This document shows, one piece after another, positions 7,556-13,162 of a stretch of DNA of 24,200 bases. The notes under the pieces were generated by a model, which did no database searches, had not been told where the DNA came from, and saw only the letters and a list, made by a program, of their open reading frames with translations. The DNA lies in assembly GCA_934292805.1 (NCBI GenBank), contig CAKQXQ010000035.1:1-24200 (forward strand), read 5' to 3'. Each line of letters opens with the position of its first letter. Position 1 is the first letter of the stretch. This DNA is from an uncultured Roseburia sp. (GTDB lineage Bacteria > Bacillota > Clostridia > Lachnospirales > Lachnospiraceae). Position numbers and translations under genes: made by a program.

Positions 7556-8047
7556 CTACTTTCCGAGATAATACTCTTTTATGATCTTCTTCACAGTCAC
7601 AGATCCCGGAATACCAAGTGTTACCTTCCCGGCATTTACTCCTGCTGCCTTTTTGATCTTATCCGGCACTGGATACTGATGTCCAAATGACCATTTCAAT
7701 ACTGCTGCAATGCATCCTTCCAGACTCTTACTCTTTAGTCTGACCGCACGAGCCATATCTTCATGCTCTGAACAGCATACTTCGATATAACTGATCCAGT
7801 CCTCCATGATCTCGCATGGTTTCAGTTCTTTCACTTCCACTTTCAGTTTTCCAAGTGCGGCCAATAAACAATTTGCCAGCTCCGGCACAACGTCATCTGC
7901 ATAATCCTCTGCGTCTGCCGCATCCAGACCATTCTCCACTGCTAACTCCTTAAGATTTTCCAGGTCTCCCTCTTCTTTCAACCCTTCCGCTGTCATGTTC
8001 AGCTCTTCCACTGAATCAAATTCTCCAAATTTTTCAAATAATGCCAT
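7556..8047 (-). CDS. PcfK-like / AcrIIA9-family protein
   Basis: The protein has 163 residues, acidic in the first half (ELNMTAEGLKEEGDLENLKE, DAADAEDYADDVVPELANCL) with a conserved C-terminal half (LKSKSLEGCIAAVLKWSFGH, VTLGIPGSVTVKKIIKEYY). This pattern belongs to the PcfK-like family, part of which is annotated as Cas9 inhibitor AcrIIA9. The gene lies directly before pcfJ and after the RNase H-like gene, a set that recurs in Clostridia. The family identification is from memory of conserved motifs. Whether this copy inhibits Cas9, or serves replication or transfer as its position beside Rep and PcfJ suggests, cannot be told from sequence. Confidence 0.8.
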   Translation of the reverse strand: MALFEKFGEFDSVEELNMTAEGLKEEGDLENLKELAVENGLDAADAEDYADDVVPELANCLLAALGKLKVEVKELKPCEIMEDWISYIEVCCSEHEDMARAVRLKSKSLEGCIAAVLKWSFGHQYPVPDKIKKAAGVNAGKVTLGIPGSVTVKKIIKEYYLGK

Positions 8048-8050
8048 CTT

Positions 8051-8494
8051 TTATCTCTCCTTCATTTTGATTTCTTCCCTTAAACTCTCGGTATAAGCGT
8101 TTCTTTCATTCAATAAAATCCTCAACAGGTTTCCCTGTATCAGCCTGTCCAGTTCCTGCCACTTATCCCGGTTCTTGACCTCATGGCCATCCGATTTCAT
8201 CCATGCGTTTTCTTTCCATCTCTTGACATACTCCGTGTCCTCATAGCCGCTGTACAGGTATCTGGAATCCGTATAGATTGTCAGGATGCACTTTTCTTTC
8301 ATCCTGTGCAGTGCCAGGATCAGGGCTTCCAGTGTGGACCGGTTCTCATTCATCAGTTGTACCGGTGCAACTTCCCTTATGACTGCCGGATACTTGCTGC
8401 CGGCCTTATAATATTCCAGAGCATAACCGACATATCCGTCCTGCTGCCATCTGCCCTTTATCCCGGTCACAATGTATATGCTCACTTCCTTCAT
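8051..8494 (-). CDS. RNase H-fold protein lacking part of the catalytic set
   Basis: The protein has 147 residues. RNase H features are RSTLEALILALHRMKE (Glu56, the usual second carboxylate), IYTDSRYLYSGYE (Asp76, third carboxylate) and the WKENAWMKSDGHEVKNRDKW region of bacterial RNase HI. The first strand normally has an Asp in a YTDGS-like motif. Here it reads SIYIVTGIKG with no acid, and the last Asp near the C-terminus is also not evident (LLNERNAYTESLREE). It probably keeps the fold but may be inactive or modified. The start overlaps the stop of Rep (ATGA), so translation is coupled. It carries one copy of the 16-bp palindrome. Confidence 0.8.
   Translation of the reverse strand: MKEVSIYIVTGIKGRWQQDGYVGYALEYYKAGSKYPAVIREVAPVQLMNENRSTLEALILALHRMKEKCILTIYTDSRYLYSGYEDTEYVKRWKENAWMKSDGHEVKNRDKWQELDRLIQGNLLRILLNERNAYTESLREEIKMKER
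8356..8371. repeat. 16-bp palindrome, copy 2 of 3 (one mismatch)
   Basis: GTTGTACCGGTGCAAC differs from the copy at 5080-5095 by one base. It lies inside the RNase H-like gene, and on the coding strand reads GAAGTTGCACCGGTACAACT, closely matching the sequence around copy 1 although the genes are unrelated. Confidence 0.6.
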
Positions 8495-9255
8495 CCACTG
8501 TCACCTTCCTGTAATCTGATCATCGTATACCTCCTGTACTTATACCCTGTTACCGGATTGATCCCTTCAAAAATATGTGCTATGTAGTACCCTTTTTTCG
8601 GCTTTGGCTCTTCCTTCCACCGGAGCAGCTTGTCTACCTTCGGCTCTGGTAATGGCATGTTCCTGCTCGAGTTGTAATTAGACTCGCTGATACGTGGTTT
8701 CGACCGGCTTCCGTCTGCTTTTTTGTCAGTAGTGTTCTCGTCCTTTGTCATGTAGCTTGCCAACTTCGAAAAATCTTCATCATAATATTTGCTGTTCCTG
8801 ATCTCGATCGACCATGTACCGCCTTTTGTCCAGGCTCTCTGTAAGATACTTGCTGTCTCTCCAATCTCATTCACGATCAGATGGATATGCCAGGCTCCCT
8901 TTGTTCCCTTTTCAATATTCCGGATCCAGAGCAAATCCTTGCCACGCTTTTTATATTCCTTTCTCACATTCCGCATGGCTTTCTGGAAGTCTTTCAGTGC
9001 TCCTGCCATATCCGGCGGTCTGTTCTGCACTTCGTATGTCCATGTTGCAAAGCAGTCACCGGGGAAAAAATACTCCAACAGCTTCCACCTGCATCGTCTT
9101 GCCTTATTCCACGCATTGATCTTCTGTATCTGATCTTTGGTTGGATTCTTTTTCTTCTCTCTCTTACATCCCGGTGCCCCATATCTCCCATCGTGGTATT
9201 CTTCCACGTCAATGATCTTTCCACCCTTAAACCTGTGCTGTTTCCTCTTTGTCAT
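8491..9255 (-). CDS. HUH-type replication initiator-like protein (Rep)
   Basis: The protein has 254 residues from the ATG at 9255 (MTKRKQHRFKGGKIIDVEEY), which has GGTGGGG upstream. Three motifs of HUH single-strand endonucleases are in order: motif 1 CFATWTYEV (68-76), motif 2 AWHIHLIVN with the His-hydrophobic-His pair at 123-125, and motif 3 FSKLASYMTKDEN with candidate nucleophile Tyr168 and Lys171. These enzymes nick one strand at an origin and bind the 5' end, starting rolling-circle replication. The C-terminus (GYYIAHIFEGINPVTGYKYR) is a conserved part of this phage and element family. It opens a tightly coupled set with RNase H-like, PcfK-like and PcfJ. A candidate antisense RNA unit lies in its leader. 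The nicking site is not identified. Confidence 0.8.
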   Translation of the reverse strand: MTKRKQHRFKGGKIIDVEEYHDGRYGAPGCKREKKKNPTKDQIQKINAWNKARRCRWKLLEYFFPGDCFATWTYEVQNRPPDMAGALKDFQKAMRNVRKEYKKRGKDLLWIRNIEKGTKGAWHIHLIVNEIGETASILQRAWTKGGTWSIEIRNSKYYDEDFSKLASYMTKDENTTDKKADGSRSKPRISESNYNSSRNMPLPEPKVDKLLRWKEEPKPKKGYYIAHIFEGINPVTGYKYRRYTMIRLQEGDSG

Positions 9256-9324
9256 ATCCCCACCGTGTCCTAAGTTTAATATCTTTATCAAGGCTGAAAC
9301 GGAGACCGAAATCCCCGTTTTTTC

Positions 9325-9426
9325 TTGCATTTACAGGCATATTGTGGTATCATAAATAAAAGAGTTTACGTCGGTTACAACTAACTCTTAGGATTAAGAA
9401 ACTGCAATTTCTTAATCCCTTTTTTT
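9325..9426 (+). ncRNA. Candidate antisense RNA in the Rep leader, with own promoter and terminator
   Basis: On the plus strand a promoter-like pair TTGCAT (9325-9330) and TATCAT (9348-9353) is separated by 17 bases. Predicted transcription from about 9360 gives an RNA of some 65 bases. It holds a first stem AAGAGTT (9360-9366) with AACTCTT (9383-9389), then a terminator hairpin. No credible coding frame is present. It is antisense to the leader of the leftward Rep transcript, the usual position of copy-number control RNAs in rolling-circle plasmids. Activity is inferred, not shown. Confidence 0.5.
9391..9426 (+). terminator. Rho-independent terminator (plus strand)
   Basis: An 11-bp perfect stem, GGATTAAGAAA (9391-9401) with TTTCTTAATCC (9408-9418), has a 6-base loop and is followed by C and seven T. 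The T run makes it a plus-strand terminator. It overlaps the 3' end of the opposite-strand gene ending at 9412, so it does not serve that gene. Confidence 0.8.
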
Positions 9427-9726
9427 ATTTACAATCCTCATGACGTCTGCATATGTCATCCTCTGCATGTCAAATCCTCTTTTTATGCTTTCAAATCCAG
9501 CCTTAATGCATTTCTCCTCGTCAAAAAGTCCTTCCACCGGTTCTTCTGTCTGCCTGGTGCCAAACAGCTCATTCATCAATGGTTCCTGTGTTTCCACAAA
9601 AACAGCAACAATCCCGGTCTTTTCTCTGATCAACTTCGCTTCCACGTATTCCTTCTTGCTATAGTGATGCTGGAATATGTCGGCCTGCAGGATCATCTTC
9701 TTTACGAGGTCTGCATCCTTTGTCAT
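9412..9726 (-). CDS. Small accessory protein, paralogue-like to the next gene upstream
   Basis: The protein has 104 residues. The start at 9726 (MTKDADLVKKMILQADIF) is supported by AGGTGG shortly upstream; an earlier GTG at 9735 is possible. Its layout, YVEAKLIREKTGIVAVFVET followed by MNELFG, resembles the preceding gene (YCRAKWTYINTVFVASFIEM...MDRLQSMF), suggesting a tandem duplication. It overlaps that gene by almost 70 bases. It directly precedes the Rep leader. No known function. Confidence 0.65.
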   Translation of the reverse strand: MTKDADLVKKMILQADIFQHHYSKKEYVEAKLIREKTGIVAVFVETQEPLMNELFGTRQTEEPVEGLFDEEKCIKAGFESIKRGFDMQRMTYADVMRIVNKKRD

Positions 9727-9949
9727 CCGGACCACCTGCCTTTCTGAATGCTTCTTTCACACGTTCTTCACAGAACATGCTCTGCAGCCTGTCCATGGCT
9801 TCCTGATCCATCTCGATAAACGATGCTACAAATACCGTGTTTATGTACGTCCATTTTGCCCGGCAGTATCTTCCGGCCGCCATCTGTTCCTCAAATAATC
9901 CCGGCTGTCTGAATATCTTCTCTACGATCTCTTTTATCAGCAGCACCAT
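9659..9949 (-). CDS. Small accessory protein, first of a paralogous pair
   Basis: The protein has 96 residues, MVLLIKEIVEKIFRQPGLFE then CRAKWTYINTVFVASFIEMD and MDRLQSMFCEERVKEAF. The last 26 or so residues (KAGGPDDKGCRPRKEDDPAG and on) are of different, unstructured composition and overlap the start of the next gene. The true end of the homologous part may lie near residue 70, with the tail a read-through or frameshift product. It is translated from AGGTGGAGG immediately before the ATG and overlaps the end of the RHH-like gene. Function unknown. Confidence 0.6.
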   Translation of the reverse strand: MVLLIKEIVEKIFRQPGLFEEQMAAGRYCRAKWTYINTVFVASFIEMDQEAMDRLQSMFCEERVKEAFRKAGGPDDKGCRPRKEDDPAGRHIPASL

Positions 9950-10154
9950 CCTCCACCTCTTCTCTTTTCTTTGCTTTCCGCAAATCTTCCAGTACGGACT
10001 CCATTCCTCTCCTCAACGCTACGATATAGATGTTTTCTTCTTTTATTTCTAAAGAAATCGGATCCGCTTTTCTTTCTTGTATGTAATTTTTTATTAACTC
10101 ATATTCCTCATTGCTGATCTTGATACTTGCACTAATCTTCTTCATACTCTTCAC
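9891..10154 (-). CDS. Small basic/acidic protein, possible ribbon-helix-helix regulator
   Basis: The protein has about 87 residues: MKSMKKISASIKISNEEYEL then IKNYIQERKADPISLEIKEE and a charged C-terminus (LEDLRKAKKREEVEDGAADK). The early strand-helix arrangement (ISASIKISNEEYELIKNYIQ) resembles ribbon-helix-helix DNA-binding proteins, but this is a weak resemblance. It overlaps both neighbours by 20-60 bases, an arrangement typical of compact phage operons. It may control the Rep operon, which is inference only. Confidence 0.55.
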   Translation of the reverse strand: MKSMKKISASIKISNEEYELIKNYIQERKADPISLEIKEENIYIVALRRGMESVLEDLRKAKKREEVEDGAADKRDRREDIQTAGII

Positions 10155-10275
10155 CTCTACTCGCGTACAAAATCATCAGTAATCCTGCTATACCGACTGC
10201 TGCTGCACAAATACTGTCACAGCAGGCACCAATTCCGAATATCAACACTCCTATATTTCCCAGTATTTTTTTCAT
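10132..10275 (-). CDS. Small membrane protein (47 residues)
   Basis: The sequence starts MKKILGNIGVLIFGIGACCD. It is mostly hydrophobic over residues 5-36 (IGVLIFGIGACCDSICAAAV then GIAGLLMILY) and ends with the acidic tail GEEYEED. It is probably one or two short membrane helices with a cysteine pair between them. It overlaps the start of the next gene by 23 bases. The ribosome binding site is a weak AGAAGGAC upstream. No family recognised. Confidence 0.55.
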   Translation of the reverse strand: MKKILGNIGVLIFGIGACCDSICAAAVGIAGLLMILYASRGEEYEED

Positions 10276-10296
10276 AGCTTGTCCTTCTGCCACTGC

Positions 10297-10473
10297 TTAC
10301 GTGGCTGTTCTCTTCTGTTTCTCTTTGTGTGCCCGTTCCTGTGCCAAAAGAAGCCTGACTGCTGCATCATTCAAGCGTTTATGCCGCTCCTCTTCCTCTT
10401 CCGGTGTGAGGATCGGGATAAGATTGATATTGGTTCCATTTGGGAACTCCTGGATTACTTTTCTATATTCCAT
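10297..10473 (-). CDS. Small conserved accessory protein (58 residues)
   Basis: The start is set at the ATG at 10473 (MEYRKVIQEFPNGTNINLIP) by an AGGAGG eight bases upstream; the GTG at 10482 is part of that site. The C-terminal half is strongly charged (TPEEEEERHKRLNDAAVRLL and a basic tail). I recall similar short proteins in Clostridia phage and element operons but no function. It may be the first gene of the leftward Rep operon, since the next gene upstream reads the other way. Confidence 0.65.
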   Translation of the reverse strand: MEYRKVIQEFPNGTNINLIPILTPEEEEERHKRLNDAAVRLLLAQERAHKEKQKRTAT

Positions 10474-10600
10474 AAATCGCACCTCCTGGTATTATTTAAT
10501 GCTTTACTGTTTGTTTGTGTTCCTTTATTTCTGCATGTGTAGTATAATCTCCTTACAGGACGCTGCAACGTCCGAGTATATAAGAAAGGAGATGTCAACC

Positions 10601-10807
10601 ATGAATATGATTCCTGTTAGTTCATCAAATCTCTATGCGGTAGGTTATGACGGAAGCACTTTACGTATTCAATTTCATTCTGGTGGAATATATGACTACG
10701 TTGGTGTTCCTGAATCCGTATATAATGGGCTTATGAACGCATCCTCTAAGGGAAGCTACCATGCCGCACACATCAAAAATGTTTATCCATATAGAAAAAT
10801 CCGTTAA
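10601..10807 (+). CDS. KTSC-domain protein
   Basis: The protein has 68 residues, MNMIPVSSSNLYAVGYDGST, a strand-rich middle (LRIQFHSGGIYDYVGVPESV) and GSYHAAHIKNVYPYRKIR at the end. This is the KTSC domain, a small domain often found in phages and sometimes fused to lysyl-tRNA synthetases; its role is unknown. GAAAGGAG precedes the ATG. A TATAAT (10543-10548) lies upstream, but the -35 is unclear. It is an isolated plus-strand gene within a mostly leftward region and ends overlapping the BC1881-like gene tail to tail. Confidence 0.85.
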   Translation: MNMIPVSSSNLYAVGYDGSTLRIQFHSGGIYDYVGVPESVYNGLMNASSKGSYHAAHIKNVYPYRKIR

Positions 10808-10959
10808 TCTATTACGATAAGCACAAGGGCAGGACCATTTACTTTAATTTCTTTGTCATTATGTGGTTCTGCCCAAAACGCAGTAACACCTTCACGCTCC
10901 TTTAATTCATTGACCAATTCACATGTTTTGAAATTTCTCAACATTTTTTCATTTTTCAT
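10804..10959 (-). CDS. BC1881-family small phage protein
   Basis: The protein has 51 residues: MKNEKMLRNFKTCELVNELK, then EREGVTAFWAEPHNDKEIKV and NGPALVLIVID. The pattern LVxELxxREGVxxxxxEPxxxxxxxVxGPAxxLxVxD is the BC1881 family of phage-associated small proteins of unknown function. AGGAGGAG lies just ahead of the start. The stop overlaps that of the KTSC gene on the other strand. Confidence 0.8.
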   Translation of the reverse strand: MKNEKMLRNFKTCELVNELKEREGVTAFWAEPHNDKEIKVNGPALVLIVID

Positions 10960-11001
10960 TCTTTCTCCTCCTATGCTTTAGAAATTGAAAAGAAGCTGGA
11001 T

Positions 11002-11283
11002 TTACTCAGCCGTAACAATCGGTCCTAATTTGTTTTCTCTTATCATTTTTTCTTCTTTTGAAAACTCTTCGATTTTTCTCATGAATTTCTGTTTCTCATC
11101 ACTACTTACACTTCCTTCCAGCGGAATCCGTTCTGTCGTTATAAGAAGCCTTGCATTATTGAGTTTATCCTTGTGGTCGTGGACAAACTCTACTTTTACA
11201 ACTCCATCTCCATATAACCTTCCGTTAACCATGATGTCTGTTGTTCTTCCATTTGAAATGATTATTACTTTCTGATTTTCCAT
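11002..11283 (-). CDS. Hypothetical phage-type protein (93 residues)
   Basis: The protein starts MENQKVIIISNGRTTDIMVN with AAGGGAG a few bases upstream. The first half looks strand-rich (RLYGDGVVKVEFVHDHKDKL); the second half is helical (SSDEKQKFMRKIEEFSKEEK). There is no membrane segment. It reads leftward, divergent from the DUF2513 gene. I recall similar sequences near the repressor regions of Clostridia prophages, without known function. Confidence 0.65.
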   Translation of the reverse strand: MENQKVIIISNGRTTDIMVNGRLYGDGVVKVEFVHDHKDKLNNARLLITTERIPLEGSVSSDEKQKFMRKIEEFSKEEKMIRENKLGPIVTAE

Positions 11284-11352
11284 TTGTTATCTCCCTTCTG
11301 TTGTTTTCTCTCCTCTTGTGGTATTCTTTATAAAAAAGCAAAGGAGAAAATT

Positions 11353-11733
11353 ATGCGTATTGATAATGATTGTGTCCGTGACCTTCTCTTCATCATTGAA
11401 GAAAACTCTACTTTTGAAAAATCCTGCTATATGGTTGGTTCCAAAAGGCACTTTCCCATTTTAGGTAAATATGACTATTCAAAAATCCACTACCATCTAC
11501 GGTATCTCAAAATGAAAGGTCTTATTTTTAATCCAGAGCCTTTGTCTCCAGACTCCTACGATTTGTCACCGGATGGTCATGAATTTCTTTCAAACATCCG
11601 AGATAACAATAACTGGAACAAAATAAAAGGAATTTCTTCCAACATAGGATTTGCAAGCCTAAAAGTTGTAAGTGCTATTGCAGAAGGTGTCGCCACTGCG
11701 GCAATCAATCAACAATTAGGATTTTCTAAATAA
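11353..11733 (+). CDS. DUF2513 protein
   Basis: The protein has 126 residues. The start MRIDNDCVRDLLFIIEENST, then YSKIHYHLRYLKMKGLIFNP and the segment LSPDGHEFLSNIRDNNNWNK, identify DUF2513. These are phage and element proteins that look like winged-helix regulators (DLSPDGHEFL is typical). AAGGAG precedes the ATG at 11353; an upstream in-frame start has no such site. The C-terminus is a conserved hydrophobic helix (VVSAIAEGVATAAINQQLG), which may interact with membrane or protein. It reads against its neighbours and ends overlapping the membrane protein gene tail to tail. Confidence 0.85.
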   Translation: MRIDNDCVRDLLFIIEENSTFEKSCYMVGSKRHFPILGKYDYSKIHYHLRYLKMKGLIFNPEPLSPDSYDLSPDGHEFLSNIRDNNNWNKIKGISSNIGFASLKVVSAIAEGVATAAINQQLGFSK

Positions 11734-11907
11734 GTCTTCTAGGTATTTTTTTGTGCACCATCTGATAAGTCTCTGCATATCTTTGTCAGATGGTTGGCAA
11801 AAATGATTTTCTTCCATCCATGCCACATACGCAGTCAATCCTAGCTTGGTCGATATAAATAAAACTAAAAGTATAAAAATTACTGCTACAAAAAATACTT
11901 CCATCAC
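11716..11907 (-). CDS. Small membrane-anchored protein (63 residues)
   Basis: An N-terminal membrane helix (VFFVAVIFILLVLFIST, about residues 4-20) is followed by a soluble part (WMEENHFCQPSDKDMQRLIR, then WCTKKYLEDLF). It lies downstream of the HTH gene of the switch on the same strand, so it may be expressed early from the leftward promoter. The family is not recognised, although the EENHFCQPSDKDMQRLIRW segment looks conserved and specific. The ribosome binding site is GAGGAGATG, some ten bases ahead. Confidence 0.6.
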   Translation of the reverse strand: MMEVFFVAVIFILLVLFISTKLGLTAYVAWMEENHFCQPSDKDMQRLIRWCTKKYLEDLFRKS

Positions 11908-11923
11908 ATTTACTCATCTCCTC

Positions 11924-12172
11924 TCACTGTATATTTACGGTTTTATCGTAATCCAAGGGTAAAAAAATAATCTGGCTGTACTGGACACCATAAGTTTCTT
12001 CTATTTTCCTTAATACTGGAATATCCGGATAACTTTTTCCACGCTCATAATTCCCCAGTGTGTCTGTACTCACTCCGATCTTTTCTGCTGCTTCTGACTG
12101 TTTTAAGCCATTAATCTCCCTTGCCATTTTTAAAGTCAACCGCATGTCTTTATCAATTTGCACTTTTATCAT
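11924..12172 (-). CDS. XRE-type HTH regulator of the switch (Cro-like)
   Basis: The protein has 82 residues. The HTH is at about residues 12-55: LTLKMAREINGLKQSEAAEK, then IGVSTDTLGNYERGKSYPDI. A short dimerisation tail (IIFLPLDYDKTVNIQ) follows. It is divergent from the S24 repressor with operators between them, as in the cro position of temperate phages. The GGGAG lies directly against the ATG at 12172. A GTG three codons on (12163) has a spacing of about nine bases and may be the real start. An operator-like sequence lies inside its last codons (11936-11950). Confidence 0.85.
   Translation of the reverse strand: MIKVQIDKDMRLTLKMAREINGLKQSEAAEKIGVSTDTLGNYERGKSYPDIPVLRKIEETYGVQYSQIIFLPLDYDKTVNIQ
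11936..11950. promoter_or_regulatory. Operator-like site inside the end of the Cro-like gene
   Basis: TACGGTTTTATCGTA matches the switch operator TACGATTTAATCGTA at 13 of 15 positions. It lies in the last codons of the HTH gene, before the next leftward gene. It could be a distal operator or a coding coincidence. Confidence 0.4.
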
Positions 12173-12223
12173 CTCCCATCTTTACTTTTTCTGCTGTTCC
12201 TGCTATCTCATTGGTACGATATC

Positions 12224-12252
12224 ATATTACTACGATTTAATCGTAATGTCAA
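12224..12252 (-). promoter_or_regulatory. Leftward promoter of the Cro-like gene
   Basis: On the minus strand, TTGACA (12252-12247) and TAATAT (12229-12224) are separated by 17 bases. The -35 is a perfect consensus and the -10 is close to it. The whole spacer is occupied by operator O1 (12231-12245), so a bound repressor would block it. Transcription would start near 12217 and give a leader of about 45 bases. Confidence 0.85.
12231..12245. promoter_or_regulatory. Operator O1, perfect inverted repeat
   Basis: TACGATTTAATCGTA has two 7-base arms around one central base. It fills the spacer of the leftward promoter. It defines the consensus found again at 12251-12265, 12292-12306 and 11936-11950. 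Confidence 0.8.
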
Positions 12253-12265
12253 CGTTTTTTTCGTA
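12251..12265. promoter_or_regulatory. Operator O2, weaker match
   Basis: AACGTTTTTTTCGTA keeps the ACG...CGTA half-sites with the same spacing as O1. It overlaps the upstream edge of the leftward -35 hexamer, so cooperative binding with O1 is plausible. Confidence 0.5.
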
Positions 12266-12281
12266 ATTTTTTAATTGTATC

Positions 12282-12310
12282 TTGTTTTTTTTACGGTTTA
12301 ATCTTATAAT
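12282..12310 (+). promoter_or_regulatory. Rightward promoter of the repressor gene
   Basis: TTGTTT (12282-12287) and TATAAT (12305-12310) are 17 bases apart. The ribosome binding site ACGGAGG lies at 12334-12340, before the ATG at 12347. The promoter contains operator O3, so the repressor could regulate its own synthesis. Confidence 0.8.
12292..12306. promoter_or_regulatory. Operator O3 in the repressor promoter
   Basis: TACGGTTTAATCTTA differs from O1 at two positions. It lies between the -35 and -10 of the rightward promoter and touches the -10. This is the expected place for autoregulation or for binding of the Cro-like protein. Confidence 0.65.
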
Positions 12311-12346
12311 AGTTACACATAATAAAATAAGAAACGGAGGTAGTAC

Positions 12347-13105
12347 ATGAGTAATAATCTTGGTAATAAACAAATAATGGCGAAAAATATACTATACTAC
12401 ATGGAAGAACGCGATAAAACACGTCAGGAAATGTGTGAAGCTTTAGGTGTTAAATATACTACTTTTACTGACTGGGTTAAGGGAAATTCCTATCCACGTA
12501 TAGATAAAATTGAATTGATGGCTAATTACTTCGGTATCTCGAAAGCAGATCTTGTTGAGGAACATTCTTCTGCCCCAAATACTTCTGGCTTTCAACTTGT
12601 GCCTGCTGAAATAAATCTTTTGAAAAAATATAATGGTCTTGATTCCTATGGAAAAGAAATGGTTGATCTCACTCTGGATAAAGAAACCGAACGCATTGAA
12701 AAATATGGTAAGCTCGGCGAGGCTTCCCGTCCTGTTACTGCTTTTCCGATGCGGCTGATCAGCTACTATTTTAAAAATGCCTCTGCCGGAACAGGTCAGC
12801 TTGTGATCGATAATCTCCCGGATAAGGACATTGAAATTCCAGATAAGCCGGAATACAGGAATGTCAGTTATGCAATTGGCGTAAATGGTTCCTCAATGGA
12901 GCCGGTATTTTATGATGGTGATATTCTTCTCGTTGAAGCTACACGGGAGATTGAAGTTGGAGACATCGGCATCTTCCAGATCAACAATGAATGTTTTGTG
13001 AAGAAGCTTGGCGAAAAAGAGTTGATTTCTTTAAATAAAGACTACAAGAACATTCCTCTGGATGAGACTGCTGCCACTCTCGGAAAAGTGATTGGGAAAT
13101 TGTAG
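12347..13105 (+). CDS. S24-type self-cleaving repressor (CI/LexA-like)
   Basis: The protein has 252 residues. An XRE-type HTH occupies about residues 12-65 (MEERDKTRQEMCEALGVKYT). A linker leads to the S24 peptidase domain. The cleavage site is probably Ala147-Gly148 (NASAGTG). The catalytic Ser183 lies in NGSSMEPVFYDGD, and the general-base Lys is in CFVKKLG (Lys219). It should bind the operators O1-O3, keep the leftward promoter silent, and cleave itself when RecA is activated by DNA damage, releasing the element. All key residues are present, so it looks functional. A strong GGAGG ribosome binding site precedes it. DinD and the recombinase lie downstream on the same strand, so repressor, damage-response and recombination functions are grouped. 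Confidence 0.92.
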   Translation: MSNNLGNKQIMAKNILYYMEERDKTRQEMCEALGVKYTTFTDWVKGNSYPRIDKIELMANYFGISKADLVEEHSSAPNTSGFQLVPAEINLLKKYNGLDSYGKEMVDLTLDKETERIEKYGKLGEASRPVTAFPMRLISYYFKNASAGTGQLVIDNLPDKDIEIPDKPEYRNVSYAIGVNGSSMEPVFYDGDILLVEATREIEVGDIGIFQINNECFVKKLGEKELISLNKDYKNIPLDETAATLGKVIGKL

Positions 13106-13108
13106 TAT

Positions 13109-13124
13109 GTTGCACTGGTGCAAC
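13109..13124. repeat. 16-bp palindrome, copy 3 of 3 (intergenic)
   Basis: GTTGCACTGGTGCAAC lies four bases after the repressor stop codon. Arms of seven bases surround a TG centre. It is the only one of the three copies outside a gene, which makes a site function more likely than a coding coincidence. Confidence 0.6.
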
Positions 13125-13162
13125 TGCTGCACTTTGAAATTTTTACAGAAAGGAGGAATCTT

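Noticed and set aside
9297..9322. Second plus-strand hairpin with T run (AAACGG with CCGTTTTTT) upstream of the antisense unit
   Set aside because: The stem is only 6 bp and no plus-strand transcript needs ending there. It could belong to a replication origin, but I found no evidence for that.
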